This document shows, one piece after another, positions 11,534-23,699 of a DNA stretch of 64,000 nt; the stretch's first letter is position 1, and each line of letters starts with the position of its first letter. Made by a program: the position numbers and the translations under genes. The stretch covers positions 28,034,314-28,098,313 of the forward strand of contig CM046001.1 in assembly GCA_025175895.1 (NCBI GenBank), written 5' to 3'. This stretch comes from Wurfbainia villosa (lineage: Eukaryota > Streptophyta > Magnoliopsida > Zingiberales > Zingiberaceae). The notes below the pieces were generated by a model. That model was not told the origin of the DNA. It made no database searches and saw nothing but the letters and a program-made list of their open reading frames with translations.

Positions 11534-14500
11534 ATGTCATCTAACACGCACACCTCAACTTGCGATCTGTCCTGAGAAGGACAAGCTCAATGGAGCAAAT
11601 TTTCTTGATCGTATAGGAACTTAAGGATTATCCTCAAACAAGAGCAAATCAGATGTCCTAGAGCAATAATCCTCAAACACTACATGCGCCACTCTGAAAA
11701 GGATGCTTATAAGAAGCATCAAGATGACGATTGATGTGTCATGCCTTATGCTTGCCACCATGAACTCGAGCTTGAAGCAACATGAGAACATGGATGCCGA
11801 AACAACTATATCAAGGACAAGCTAGGCACGAGCGCTTTGAAGTGTCTAAAGCTCTTTTTGCATGCAAGATGCAAGAAGGAACACAGAGGAACTCACGACT
11901 AAAATGATTGGGTACGCTTGAGAACCTTGAAAGACTAGGTTTTCCATCGAGCCAAGAATTGGCAAGATGTTATCCTCGCAATCGCGTTTAGCATACAATC
12001 AATTCGTCATGAATTATAACATGAATGAAATTGATAAACCTTTGCTCGAGATTCTCAAAGATGTTAAGAATCACAACCAAATCTCAAGAAGAAAGTTAGT
12101 AATGTACTAATGGTCAAAAGGGCAAAGGTAAGCGAAAGGCAAGGGTAAGACCTAAGCCAAAGGCAAGGCCAATTCATCCACTTCAAAGGGTAAAGGTAAA
12201 GTACCTAAGGAAGGGACCGCTTCCATTGCGGTGAGATCGACACCGGAAGTGAATCGCAAAGTCTACCAAGAGCAAGTAAAGAACAAGAGAAGTGGGACAC
12301 TGTGGTATACACGTTATAGAAGTTAATCTATCTATTTCTTCTACATGGGTATTAGATACCGGATGTGCATCTCACATTTGTACTAATGTGCAGGGACTGA
12401 GAAATAGTAGAATAATGGCAAAGGGTGAAGTGGACCTACGAGTAGGCAATGGCGTAAAAGTTGCTGCTGTAGCTGTAGGAACATATTCTTTGTCTTTGCC
12501 CACTGGGCTTATCTTAGAACTAGAGGAGTGCTTCTATGTACCCGCATTAACAAAGAACATAATTTCTGTATCTTGTTTAGACAAGAAAAACTTTTCTTTT
12601 ATAATAAAGGACAAATGTTGTTCCATTTATTTAAAAGAAATGTTCTATTGTAATGCACCACTTATGAATGGTCTCTATGTTCTAGATTTATAACGTAAAT
12701 ACCAAACGGTTCAAATCGAATGATTTGAACATATCTCTCGCATCACGCTTAGGTCACATAAATGAAAAACGCATATCCCAACTCCATAAAGATGGATTAT
12801 TGGACTCATTTGATTTTGAATCATATGAGGTATGCGAGTCTTGTCTTTTAGGAAAGATGACTAAAACTCCATTTAGTGGTCATGGCGAGAGAGCGACGGA
12901 CTTTTTAGGACTCCTAAATACTGATGTTTGTGGCCCTTTCAATGTCGAAGCCAGAGGAGGCTATAAGTACTTTATTACTTTCACTGATGATATGAGTAGA
13001 TTTGGCTACTTATATTTGATGAGACATAAGTCAATCCTTTGAAAAGTTCAAAGAATTCAAGAATGAAGTACAAAACCAACTTGGTAAGCGATTAAGCTAC
13101 TTGATCGATCGAGGTGGTGAATACCTTAGTCAAGAGTTTCGTGATCACCGGCCGAGTGTGGGATAATATCCCAACTCACTCCACCGAACACCACAATGGA
13201 ATGGTGTATCCGAGAGGAGAAATCGACTTATTAGATATGGTACGATCAATGATGAGCCGATCGATCTACCTACTTCCTTTTGGGGTTTAGCTCTAGAGAC
13301 ACCGCTTACACTTAATCGCTCCATCAAAAGCCAGAAAAGACACCATATACGATATGGACGAAGAGTCCCAAAATGTCTTTATAAAGATTTGGGGTTGTGA
13401 AGCTTACGTTAGACGCCAAGTCTCGGATAAACTAGGACCCAAATCGATAAGTGTTATTTTGTAGGATATCCCAAGGAAACTAAGGGATATTACTTTACAA
13501 TCCCACACTTGGCAAGGTGTTTGTTGTAAATGCCGCTCTTTCTAGAAAGAGAATTTATTTCTAGAAATACTAGTGGGAGTAAAATTCATCTTGAAGAAGT
13601 TCAAGATGATGATAACACTAAGGCTTCGATGGAAAATGAACAGAACCACAAAGTGTTGTGGATGAGGAAATTGTTGCCCAAAGAGTTGTGGAACAAACAC
13701 TGCTCAAGTAGACCAACCTCTTCGTAGATCTAATAGGATCCGTGCCAACCCGAGAGATATTCTTTTCTCTGACGACAACGGTGATGTATTGCTTATCAAT
13801 CGACGAGCCTACATCCTATAAAGAAGCTATGATGAGCCTGATTCCGAGAAATGGCTAGAGGCCATGAGATCCAAATGGAATCCATGTACACTAACCAAGT
13901 ATGGACTTTGGTTGATCCACCAAGGGTAAAACCCATTGGGTGTAAGTGGGTCTTTAAAGTAAAGACTGACATGGATGGTAATAAGCATACCTATAAAGGT
14001 AGATTGGTGGCTAAAGGATTCAAACAAATTCATGGTATTGACTATGAAGAAACCTTTTCACCAGTTGCGATGCTTAAATCCATTCGGATCATACTTGCTA
14101 TTGCAGCCTACCATGATTATGAGATCTGGCAGATGGATGTCAAAACCGCTCGAATGGAAAGCTACCGAGGATGTGTACATGACACAACCCGAGGGTTTTG
14201 AGATCCAAAGCATCCCGAAAGGTATGTAAACCGCAAAGGTCCATTTATGGACTAAAGCAAGCCTCTCAAAGCTGGAATCTTCGATTCGATGATGCAATCA
14301 AAGAGTTTGGTTTCATCAAGAATGAAGATGAGCCTTGTGTCTACAAGAGAAATAGTGGGAGCACAGTTGTATTTCTTGTCTTGTATGTAGATGACATACT
14401 TCTCATCGGAAATGATATTCCCTCACTCCAGTCTGTGAAGATGTGGTTAGGAATTGTTTCTCGATGAAGGACTTAGGAAGCCTATATTCTAGGCATCAAG

Positions 14501-15343
14501 ATCTATAGAGATAGATCTAGAAGATTACTTGGCCTAAGTCGAGTACATACATTGATAAAGTGCTAGATCGCTTTGCTATGCAAAATTCTAAGAAAGGGTT
14601 TCGCTTTATCACATGGTGTGAGTCTTCAAGACTCAATGTCCCTCTTCTAAGGAGGAGAGAGATCGCATGGATAAGATCCCTTATGCATCACTATAGGGTC
14701 TATCATGTACGCCATGCTTTGTACTGCTCTCGACGCCTCGTATGCTTTGAGCATGACGAGTAGATACTACCGATCTGTGAAAGTCATCGGATAGCGATCA
14801 AAAATATTCTTAAGTACTTACGAAGAACGAAAGAATATTTCGATATTCGAGGCATGAGGAGCTAATCAGAAGGGTTACGTGATGCAAGCTTCCAAATGCA
14901 TAAGGATGACTATAGATCGCAATCGGTACGTGGTTTTGCCTGAATGGTGGAGCCGTGAGTCGAAGAGTTCAAGCAGACACGCTTCGATTCTACAACAGGT
15001 TTAGTATATTGCAAAGATCCGATGCAAAGAAAGGAGGTGTTTGGCTCGTAAGTTCATCGCTGAACTTGGGGTAGTTCCTAGCATTGCAGATCCAATAGAC
15101 CTCTATTGTGACAACAATGGGGCTATTGCACAGGCTAAGGAACCTCGATCACATCAGCGGACCAAACACATACTGCGGCGCTTCCATCTCATTCGAGAGA
15201 TCATCTATAGAGGAGATGTGAGGATATGCAGAGTATTGACAGAAGCTAACATCGCAGATCCATTGACCAAGGCTTTGGCACAGAGGAAGCATGATGGTCA
15301 CACTAGGTCACTAGGTATTAGATATCATAGTGATTGGTACTAG
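11534..15343 (+). pseudogene. gag-pol: Copia-A gag-pol, copy 2, with many frameshifts
   Basis: Second copy of the polyprotein, near-identical to 4640-8505 apart from indels. Gag starts at ATG 11534. The protease active site is intact here (WVLDTGCASH, DTG at 12355-12363). Integrase zinc finger and core span about 12725-13330. RT spans about 13850-14460 with YVDD at 14384-14395, but the FLNG part of the QMDVKTAFLNG block is damaged near 14148. RNase H ends at the stop at 15343 (YCDNNGA near 15103). The two copies break at different places: copy 2 keeps protease and part of integrase open, copy 1 keeps more of RT and RNase H. Confidence 0.9.
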
Positions 15344-15347
15344 TGCT

Positions 15348-15356
15348 AGTGGGAGA
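15348..15356 (+). other. Polypurine tract of Copia-A copy 2
   Basis: AGTGGGAGA immediately before LTR3. Confidence 0.85.
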
Positions 15357-15357
15357 T

Positions 15358-17246
15358 TGTTAGTTAAAGCCCTAGAACCAATCATGTGATGGTTGAATAG
15401 GAAACATTTTGTATCATATTCTATAAAGGCAAAGGATTGGTTATTATATTTACATCTTGCTTGTGCGCCTAATTTAAATATAATAATGCCCTAGAAAAGT
15501 AGGTTCTTATCTACAAAGACATCAATCGCGTAATTGATTATGAGAGGTCAGAGAGAACACTTTCCTAAATGTTCCTAGTCGAGTATTAATATGCAAGGGC
15601 AATATTAATACATAAAGACTAGCATGTAGGTCAATTGATGACTTGATCTCACAAGTCATGGATATATGATATCAAGTTGACACATGGGTATATATTGGAG
15701 AATATATACTGAACTGACCCGCCATGAGAAAGTTTCATGGATCGTTATATGAGTGTCATAAACTTTCTCATGTGACTATTGGTATGAATAGTCCTTAGAC
15801 CTGAAGTCACTACGGTTCCCTACATAAGGAGTTATGTACTTTGGTATCACAAACGCCACCCGTAATGGTGGACCATAAAGGCGACATCCGGGTATATAAC
15901 AAATTGTGCGGAGGGATGTGAGTGATGTAAGATGGGATCTATCCCTCTCATATGACGAGAGTGATATCGGTGGGCCCCTTGATTGAGTAGAACTACTAAA
16001 ATGCATGGCCATGCTCGAATGAGTCAATATGAGATATTGAGCTCATTTGTTTGAGTTAGTTTACTCAGGGATCAAGAAACACATAGATTGATCGAGGATG
16101 ACACGGTCTATGCCTCATTGATCAATCTGATATCAAGGATAGAAGGACACGGTCATATATTATAGTAGTCACGGAAAGGTTAGTCGGATCTTGACTTATC
16201 TCGTAACTTGGGTAGCAATGATGTATTGCTAGATGCCGCTCATTGCTTGTGTATCTAAAAGAGTTTAGGTCCACTGCCAACGTTATGAGAGCCTATAGGG
16301 TCACACACAAAGAGCATGATAATTAGAGGAATTAGAGTATTCTAGTTTGACTAGAATAATATGGGAATAAGCTTAAGTACAAAATGGTTTTTGGACTTTA
16401 AGCTTAATGAGAATTTTAGCTAATTGATTTAATGAGATTAATTCAATATGTTACCTTATTGATTTAATAAGATTAATTCAATATGATAACATAAGCTTAA
16501 TTGAATTAATAAGATTAATTCAATATGATAACATAAGCTTAATTGAATTAATAAAGATTAATTCAACATGCATGAATGCCACACAAGAATGCCACATAAG
16601 CATGCCACATAAGCATGCCACCTAAGCATCCACCTAAGCTAGTTAAGGTGGAAGGAAACAAAATGGTTTTGTCTCCTTAAGTGGCCGGCCAAACAAATGT
16701 CCCAATGCAATGGATTGCATTGAATGGTAGGAGGTGAAAGGGTTTTTCCAACCCTATAAAAGACCATGAAGTGGCCGGCCATTCCATAGCAATTGTTGTT
16801 GTGGTTGTGGAGTGTGGTTGTTGGGAGCTTGAGGCTTGGAGAGAGCTTGAGAAGCTTGGTGGAAGCTTTGGTTGTGTGGCTTTGTGAGTGTAGGCTAGCA
16901 AGAAGAGTAGTCTTCTTCCTCCTTTCTCTTCTTCCCTAGATTCCTCTCCTTTAGGGACTTCTCTAGCAAGAAGTAAAGGAGAGCTCTTCTAGTTTTCTTT
17001 TGTGAGACAAGAGTGTGCTCGTGTGGATACGTATAGAGGCACGGACACTTGAACGTGCTAAAGATCCAACAAACCGAAAGGAAAAGCGGGATTGCAAAGG
17101 GCACGCAACAAAGGTAGAACTCTCCTATAAGATAGGCTTGGTTTAGAGAAATTTATTTTATACGAGTTTGCTTTCGCATGGATCACTTGGAAGGGATCCT
17201 ATTTTCCGTTGCGCATATGCCATTAGGCATTCGAGAATTCCCTACA
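15358..17246 (+). repeat. Copia-A LTR3 (last LTR of the array)
   Basis: Starts TGTTAG and ends CCCTACA, 1889 bp, followed by the CTCAG TSD. Subfamily bases agree with LTR1 (AATTGTGCGG, GATGTAAGATGGG, CCATTAGGC, presence of GAGGCTTGGAGAGAGCTT), which fits LTR1 and LTR3 being the ends of one original insertion. TATA box TATAAAAG at 16755-16762. Confidence 0.94.
16755..16762 (+). promoter_or_regulatory. TATA box in Copia-A LTR3
   Basis: TATAAAAG in the conserved CAACCCTATAAAAGACC context. Transcripts from here would run into the Gypsy-A gag remnant. Confidence 0.6.
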
Positions 17247-17251
17247 CTCAG
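17247..17251 (+). repeat. Right TSD (CTCAG) of the Copia-A array
   Basis: Exact match to 1549-1553. Confidence 0.95.
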
Positions 17252-17566
17252 GGGACTCAAAAGAAACAGAAGCAAAAAGGAACTATGCGAGGTGCTGCAG
17301 AGGGGTCAGCTATATCGCAAAAGGGGAAATGTTTAGCATCAGAGTATTCTGGAGGGTCTCAGAATAGCCGTAAGGGCCGAAACAGGAGTGGATGTTATAA
17401 ATGTGGATATGAAAGCCACAGAGTTACAGAGTATCCTTTGGAGCAAAATGTTTGCTATTATTACAAACAACCTGGTCATACTAGTCGTGATTGTACATTG
17501 AGAGAACAGTTGGAGTTTCCTGATAGCTCCAACAAGGGGAAGAAGTCTACCCAGCATCGGCAGTAG
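17252..17566 (+). pseudogene. gag: Gypsy-A gag, 3' part (nucleocapsid)
   Basis: Continuation of the capsid frame from 1548 once the Copia-A array is removed. It is basic and carries two zinc-knuckle positions that bind packaged RNA. The first (CYKCGYESHRVTEY) has lost its last Cys and the second (CYYYKQPGHTSRDC) its second Cys. Both are Cys-to-Tyr changes, which need one G-to-A transition each. A TAG at 17564 and another near 17603 interrupt the run into protease in the same frame. Confident as gag; neither knuckle is intact. Confidence 0.87.
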
Positions 17567-20500
17567 AGGACAACACTGCGAACTCAGACATATGGTCATA
17601 GGTAGCCAATACCTCCACCAGCACAGTTGTACCAGATGCAAGGGGGTGCCCCTATAATGATGCCGACAACTATCCAGTATCCTACATCTCCGGAGATCTA
17701 CTATACAGGAGTATCTGCACCACAACAGTTCTTACCCGCCAACTCTCAGGGATATCTTATGCCTGCACCAGCGACTCAGTCTCCAGTACCACAGAGCCAG
17801 ATCCAACCGGAGTGGAGTCACACTACTACTTCGTCAGGGATGCAGCTGACAAATATCGAGATTGGACGAGTTTTTGCCATCACCAGAGAGGAGGCGCAGC
17901 GGGCTGAGGGATCAGTCATATGGGGTATGGTTTCAGTTTATTCTATATACGCTGATACTTTGATTGATACCGGTAGTTCCCATTCATTCGTGTCTAGAAT
18001 ATTTATGGGTAGAGTTGGAAGGATCCCAATGGTTTGTTCTTGTGGGTTAGCAGTATCCTTGCCATCAGGAGAGGTGCTGACTAGCCACCAAGAAATCAAA
18101 GGTTGCCCATTAGATTTTGACGGGCATATCCTTACAGTGGACCTCCAGGTGTTGGAAATGAAAGATTTCGATATTATTCTCGGTATGGACTGGTTGGCTG
18201 CTTATTATGCTACAGTGGATTATAGAGCAAGGGTGGTGACATTTCGACCACCGGATCAACTAGCTTGGGAATTTATTGGTACTAGAGACAATGGATTATC
18301 CTTTATATCGGCTTTATAGGCTCAGAAGTTATTGGCCAAGGGTTGTCAGGGTTATTTACTATCTCTAGTCAAAGTTGTGAACGAAGGACTACCACCCCTC
18401 TTTGATGTGAGAGTAGTCCGAGAGTATCCAAATGTATTTCCAGATGAACTTCTCGGCTTTCCACCTCCTAGGCAAGTGGAATTTGCGATAGAGGTGATTC
18501 CAGGAACCGCGCCTATATCGAAACCTCCTTACCGGATGACGCCAAAAGAACTGAATGAACTTAAAGTTCAACTGTAGGAGTTGCTGGATAATGGATCCAT
18601 TCTCCCTAGTGTTTCACCATGGGGAGCTCTAGTACTCTTTGTTAAAAAGAAAAATGGATCGTTGTGGTTATGTATTGACTATCGGCAACTGAATGCAATC
18701 ACAGTTAAGAACAAATATCTGTTGTCAAGGATAGAAGATTTATTTGATCATCTTAAGGATATATGTGTGTATTCTAAAATTGATCTGCGCTCAGGATATC
18801 ATCATCTTCGGATAAGAGATGAGGATGTTCAGAAAATAGCTTTCCGCACCCGTTATGGGCATTACGAGTTTCTAGTGATGCCTTTCGGTCTCATGAATGC
18901 CCTAGCTACATTTATGGACTTGATGAACCCGGTATTCCTGAGGTATATAGATCACTTCATGATAGTGTTCATCGATGATATATTGATTTATTCTCGATCC
19001 GAGGAGGAGCATGAACAACATCTGCGGATAGTGTTGGAGACATTGCGACGGGAGAAATTGTATGCCAAGTTTAGTAAGTGTGCATTCTGGTTATCCTTAG
19101 TGAGTTTTCTTGGACACGTAGTGTCCAATAGAGGTATTTCTGTAGATCCCCAGAAGATCGAGGCAGTTACCAGTTGGGAGCAGCCAAAATCAGTTCAGGA
19201 GGTCTGTAGTTTCCTTGGTCTGGCCGGGTATTATCGGAGATTCGTGGAGGGATTCTCAAGTATCGCCATGCCACTCATTCGCCTGACTCGGAAAGGGGTC
19301 AAATTCACATGGTCAGAGGCCTGTGAAACTAGCTTCCAGGAGCTTAAGTGACGTTTAGTTTCTGCATCAGTTTTAGTGATTCCTTCTGGAGTTGATGGGA
19401 TGGTTTATATACGGATGCTTCTATCCAAGGGTTGGGTACAGTTCTGATGCAGTCCAACCGTGTGGTATCTTATGCCTCCCATCAACTAAAGGATAACGAG
19501 AGAAATTACCCAGTGCATGATTTGGAGTTAGCCGCCATTATTTTCGCATTGAAGATATGGAGGCACTGCTTGTATGAGATTACTTTTGAGATCTACATAG
19601 ACCATAAAATTCTGAAGTATCTGTTCACACAGAAAGAGCTGAATTTGAGACAGAGACGGTGGATGGAATATCTGAAGGATTACGACTGCACCATCCATTA
19701 TCATCCGGGAAAAGCTAATGTGGTAGCAGATGCACTGAGAAGAAAGTCTCGTGGAGTTCTGGCCAGTCATTTGACAACAGTTACTGATGTAGTTCGACAA
19801 TTCTCAGAGTTAGGATTGTCAAAACACGGTCAAACACCTCGGGGAGTATTGGTATCTATGGTTGCCCAGTTCGCTATTTCTGAGAGGATCAAGGAAGCAT
19901 AAGTCAATGAACAACAACTGCAGTTCTTGTGCAGCACGATGGACTCAGAACACTAGACGGATTTCTCGAGTGACGAGAATGTAGTACTTCGTTTCTGTGG
20001 ATGATTATGTGTTCTGGACACGCATCCAATTAAGGAAGAATTGTTACAGGAAACACATCAGTCAAGATTTGCTATACATCCTGGTGGTACTCGGATGTAC
20101 CAAGATTTGAAGCGCTTATACTAGTGGAACGATATGAAACAAGATATTGCAGACTTTGTTGCACGATGTTTAGTGTGCCAACAAGTGAAGGTTGAACATC
20201 AGAAACCTACTGGGTTACTTCAGGAAATTCCGATCCTGGAATGGAAGTGGGAGCATATCACTATGGATTTCATTACGGGATTACCCAGAACCCGTAAAGG
20301 ATATGATGTGATTTGAGTGATCGTGGATCGATTAACCAAGTCAGCTCACTTTCTTCCAATTCGTGAGACGGACTCATTGGATCGTCTAGCGGAATTTTAC
20401 TGCCGAGAGGTTATCAGATTGCATGGCGTACCTTTAAGTATCAAATCTTATAGAGATCCGTGATTTACTTTGCGAATCTGGTAGAGTCTGTAGCAAGCTA

Positions 20501-21303
20501 TGGGCACAGAGCTTCGACTCAGTACATCCTTTCATCCACAGACAGATGGACAGTCTGAGCATACCATTTAGACTCTGGAGGATCTATTGAGATCTTGTGT
20601 CATGGATTTGGGTGGTAGTTGGGAGGATCATATTTCTTTAGTGGAATTTGTCTACAACAACAGCTACCACTCTTCTATTCAGGTGGCTCCTTTTGAGGCT
20701 TTATATGGCAGACCCTGCATATCTCCTGTGTTATGGGAGGAAGTTGGGGAATGACAGTTATTGGGGCCTCAGAGTATCTAGCATGATGCAGAGTTGGTGC
20801 GAGTGATCAGACTACGGTTATATGAGGCACAGGATCAGCAAAAGAGTTATGCGGACTGGAGGCGAAGGCCTCTGAAATTCTCAGTCGGGGACCATGCATT
20901 CCTATGAGTGTCACCCACCAAAGGAGTCAAGAGATTTGGGTTGAAAGGAAAATTAGCTCCACGCTAAATTGGTCCATTTGAGATATTGGAGCGAATTGGA
21001 GGTGTAACTTATCGGTTGGCTTTACCTCCGACACTTGCGGGTGTTCACAACGTATTTCATATTTCTATGCTAAGGAAATACGTGCCGCGATCTGACCATG
21101 TTATGAAAGAGGTTCCGATACCACTCCAGACAAATGCGACTTATGAGGAGATTCTAGTGCAGATTCTTGGTCACAAGGAGCGACAATTACGGAACAAAAC
21201 CATCCGACTCGTAAAGGTGGGATGGCAGCATCAAACGGATGAGGAGGCTACATGGAAGCTGGAAGATACTATCCGAGCTCGATACCCTCATCTGTTTACC
21301 TGA
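17567..21303 (+). pseudogene. pol: Gypsy-A pol: protease, RT, RNase H, integrase, chromodomain-like tail
   Basis: Gypsy-order pol. Protease DTGSS at 17966-17980. RT at about 18400-19100, FIDD at 18968-18979. RNase H at about 19380-19740. Integrase zinc finger and core at about 20040-20600, then a GPFEILERIG-type C-terminal domain and a chromodomain-like tail (VGWQHQTDEEATWK) ending RYPHLFT. The frame is continuous apart from one 1-base loss near 19395. In-frame stops at 18317, 18575, 19349, in the integrase (LY*WND, VI*VIVD, SI*HDAE) and later mostly fit CAG, TGG or CGA turned into stops by one transition. The second integrase catalytic Asp is Tyr (codon 20449, SYRDP where the family has SDRDP). 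Inactive. Confidence 0.9.
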
Positions 21304-21380
21304 GGTATGTGGTCATTTCGGAATATGCTTGATCTAATTTTTTGCATTTAAGTACGAAATTTGGGGACCAAATTTTAATA

Positions 21381-21390
21381 AGTGGGGGAG
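21381..21390 (+). other. Polypurine tract of Gypsy-A
   Basis: AGTGGGGGAG just before the 3' LTR start TGTAAATACC at 21393. Gypsy-C has the same tract at 51179, supporting family relationship. Confidence 0.85.
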
Positions 21391-21779
21391 AATGTAAATA
21401 CCATAAATAAATAAATAAATAGATAATAATAATAATAAATTGGGTTGGTGATGCTTGGTTAGGAATTACTTAAACCTAACCTAGATTTGAATCGTATGGG
21501 TTTAATTAAATAGAGCTTAAAGTTAAATTAACCTAGGTTTAATTGAATCTTGGGTTAATGGCTTATAGGGTTAAAACCTAACTCAATAACCCTAAAACCC
21601 GACCAGCTAACATTAATGCCCACGCTGATTTCCCATTTCTCTTCCATTCCCCACAGTCGAACATCATTTACTTAGGTGTGAGCGTTTCTCTGCGCACCGT
21701 ATTCTTCACCGTCGCCAACTCCGCCATCCAGTATTCCTTCGCCGACCGAGCTGCCGTTCCATTTCCCATTTGCGACCTT

Positions 21780-22068
21780 TGTCACACCCCGAGAGTATGC
21801 CGAGCCAAAAATAATCGGACAACATCTCTCCTGTACGTGATACAATTCCCTGATATAAATAAAACCTTTCGGCCACAATCACATAACATATATATGGACA
21901 ATATTAAACAATACATCCACAACAACACAAAGGTGCGCACCGGTGCGACTCTAACATACTAAACAAAAACCATATACAAACCAAAAGCCAAATACAACAC
22001 TGATTATACATGGCTATAATACAAAAACAACAACGAAAACAAATACGTGGAAAACCCCAATTGTTCGG
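21780..22068 (-). repeat. Inverted terminal fragment of a chromovirus LTR
   Basis: Begins TGTCACACCCCGAGAGTATG, the reverse complement of the ...CATACTCTCGGGGCGTGACA end of the Gypsy-A LTR, followed by the reverse complement of an ...ACGTACAGG.GAGATG block also found near 26128-26145. It is a related but different subfamily, lying opposite to the host LTR and cut off at the Athila-like LTR. Confidence 0.6.
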
Positions 22069-22469
22069 TGTGAGATGGAATTGATGTGAGCAAAACATAT
22101 AGGGTTTTAGGAGTAGTTTTTGCTCGCATCTTGTTACATTTTGCGTCAGTTTCATGCACATGTTACTCTATTTTTGCATTCATTTCCTATTTTCTAGTTC
22201 GGTGGTCTGCTCATTGTTCTTTTGAATGCAGGTTGGCTTTTCGGGCGGAAAAGATGCATTTTCGGAGCGAAAGAAGGACATTTCATGCTAGACGCAGAGT
22301 GGGACATGACCAGGGCGTGTGGATTCACACGATCGTGTCCGATGGGTGAAGATTAGCACACCAGGGCCGCATACGGCTGACTGTGTGGAAACACACGGCC
22401 GTGTGGCGACCCGATGGAGTTGCGCGACTAGGGTTTTTTCCTGATTTTGCAGCGGTCCGAGGTGACATC

Positions 22470-22478
22470 TATATAAGG
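22470..22478 (+). promoter_or_regulatory. TATA box in the Athila-like LTR
   Basis: TATATAAGG in GTGACATCTATATAAGG, upstream of a CCAAACCCTAGGGGAGAGG transcript-leader-like segment. Confidence 0.5.
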
Positions 22479-23456
22479 ATGGCTCTGCCCAAACCCTAGG
22501 GGAGAGGCATGACAGCTAGGACGGCATGCCGAAGGCCTAAAAAGCTTCGGTAACTCGCAGGGGAGAGGAGGAACGCCGCCGGAGGTCCACCACTTGCGAT
22601 CAAACGCCGGAGAGAAGGTCACAACGCATTGTAATCTCTATTTCTGCACTCACTTTCTATTGAAATTGAACTTAAACATGTGTTGTGATTCTTCCTTCGC
22701 GTTTATTAGGTAGAACTTTTGATTCTAGGATTAGAGAGTAGCTTGTGTTCATAGACAATGTTGGTTCATATTAAATTCTGGCCAAAAGTTTAATTTGACA
22801 ATTTGATGTTGCTCTTTATTTTACCTACGTGTATTTGGCTTTCTTTCCGTTGTGCTTAGGCGATACGAGGTGGTGACAGGCCTTGCAATCTAGATTTAGG
22901 AGGTTTGATCAAGGAACCTAGGGGTAAACCTGACCTCCCGTAACTGCGGGGAGAAGGGAGCGGTGGAATTGGAAACGGTCCACCGCAAGGATTGATTTGG
23001 CATCCTCGTACCCTCTATCCCGTCCTTTTGGGCGAGGATAGCTCCCAGTGAATGCGGCGGCTCTGCGGGAGAGTGTATGATGTCCCTTCCCTAAAGCCGT
23101 AAGTAGAAGTTTAGACGACGTCAATTGACAACATTGTTCTGTGGTACACAAGTGAAACCGAAGTCCTAGAATCACCTTTTTAAGACCTTGACACCCTCTT
23201 TTCCTCCTCTGTGTGACACCGCACTGAGTAGGGTCCTCCGATAGTCCTCACCAACCGACTCTCACTGAGATTTCGTCCGAACAACCGCAACCACTTAGTG
23301 GATTGGTACTCGAATCCCAGTTCCTGTGGGATCGATAATCTATTTATTACTTGACGACATCCATGCACTTGCGGGCGTTGAGGGCGAGTGCGTACTTTGA
23401 GTCTTCGACGGTCTCCGTCACGGGATTTAAGGTTGCGACCATGCGCATCAAGTTTT

Positions 23457-23474
23457 TGGCGCCGTTGCCGGGGA
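23457..23474 (+). other. Athila-type primer-binding site
   Basis: TGGCGCCGTTGCCGGGGA, complementary to plant tRNA-Asp, seen downstream of Athila LTRs. Confidence 0.85.
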
Positions 23475-23699
23475 ATGTCGATTCGATATCAATCGAACGA
23501 TGGGAGATTGGATCGGACTTAGGATTAGATTATTTTCTTGCTTTATTTTCTTATTAGTTTACTTTATTTGCTTTAGTTTTATTTTCCATATTTAGATTTA
23601 GTTTTTATTTCCAGTAGTAGTTTCTTGTTTACTTATTGCATCTTAGGTTTTTATTTACTAGATTTAGTTATTTACTGCTTTTAGAATTAGGATAGCACT

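Larger units (their letters stand above)
1554..17246 (+). mobile_element. Copia-A tandem array: LTR-internal-LTR-internal-LTR
   Basis: Ty1/copia sequence with three LTRs (1554-3464, 8520-10358, 15358-17246) and two internal regions (3465-8519, 10359-15357), all in the same orientation. Each internal region has its own PBS, gag-pol and PPT. A single pair of 5 bp TSDs (CTCAG) brackets the whole 15.7 kb, so the array occupies one insertion site inside Gypsy-A gag. Domain order gag-PR-IN-RT-RNaseH is copia; a Tork-like lineage is inferred from the RT and integrase motifs and is less certain. Both gag-pol copies carry many small indels. Confidence 0.93.

Noticed and set aside
21580..21605. Telomere-like AACCCTAAAACCC
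   Set aside because: Less than two units of the plant repeat, inside an LTR; chance match.
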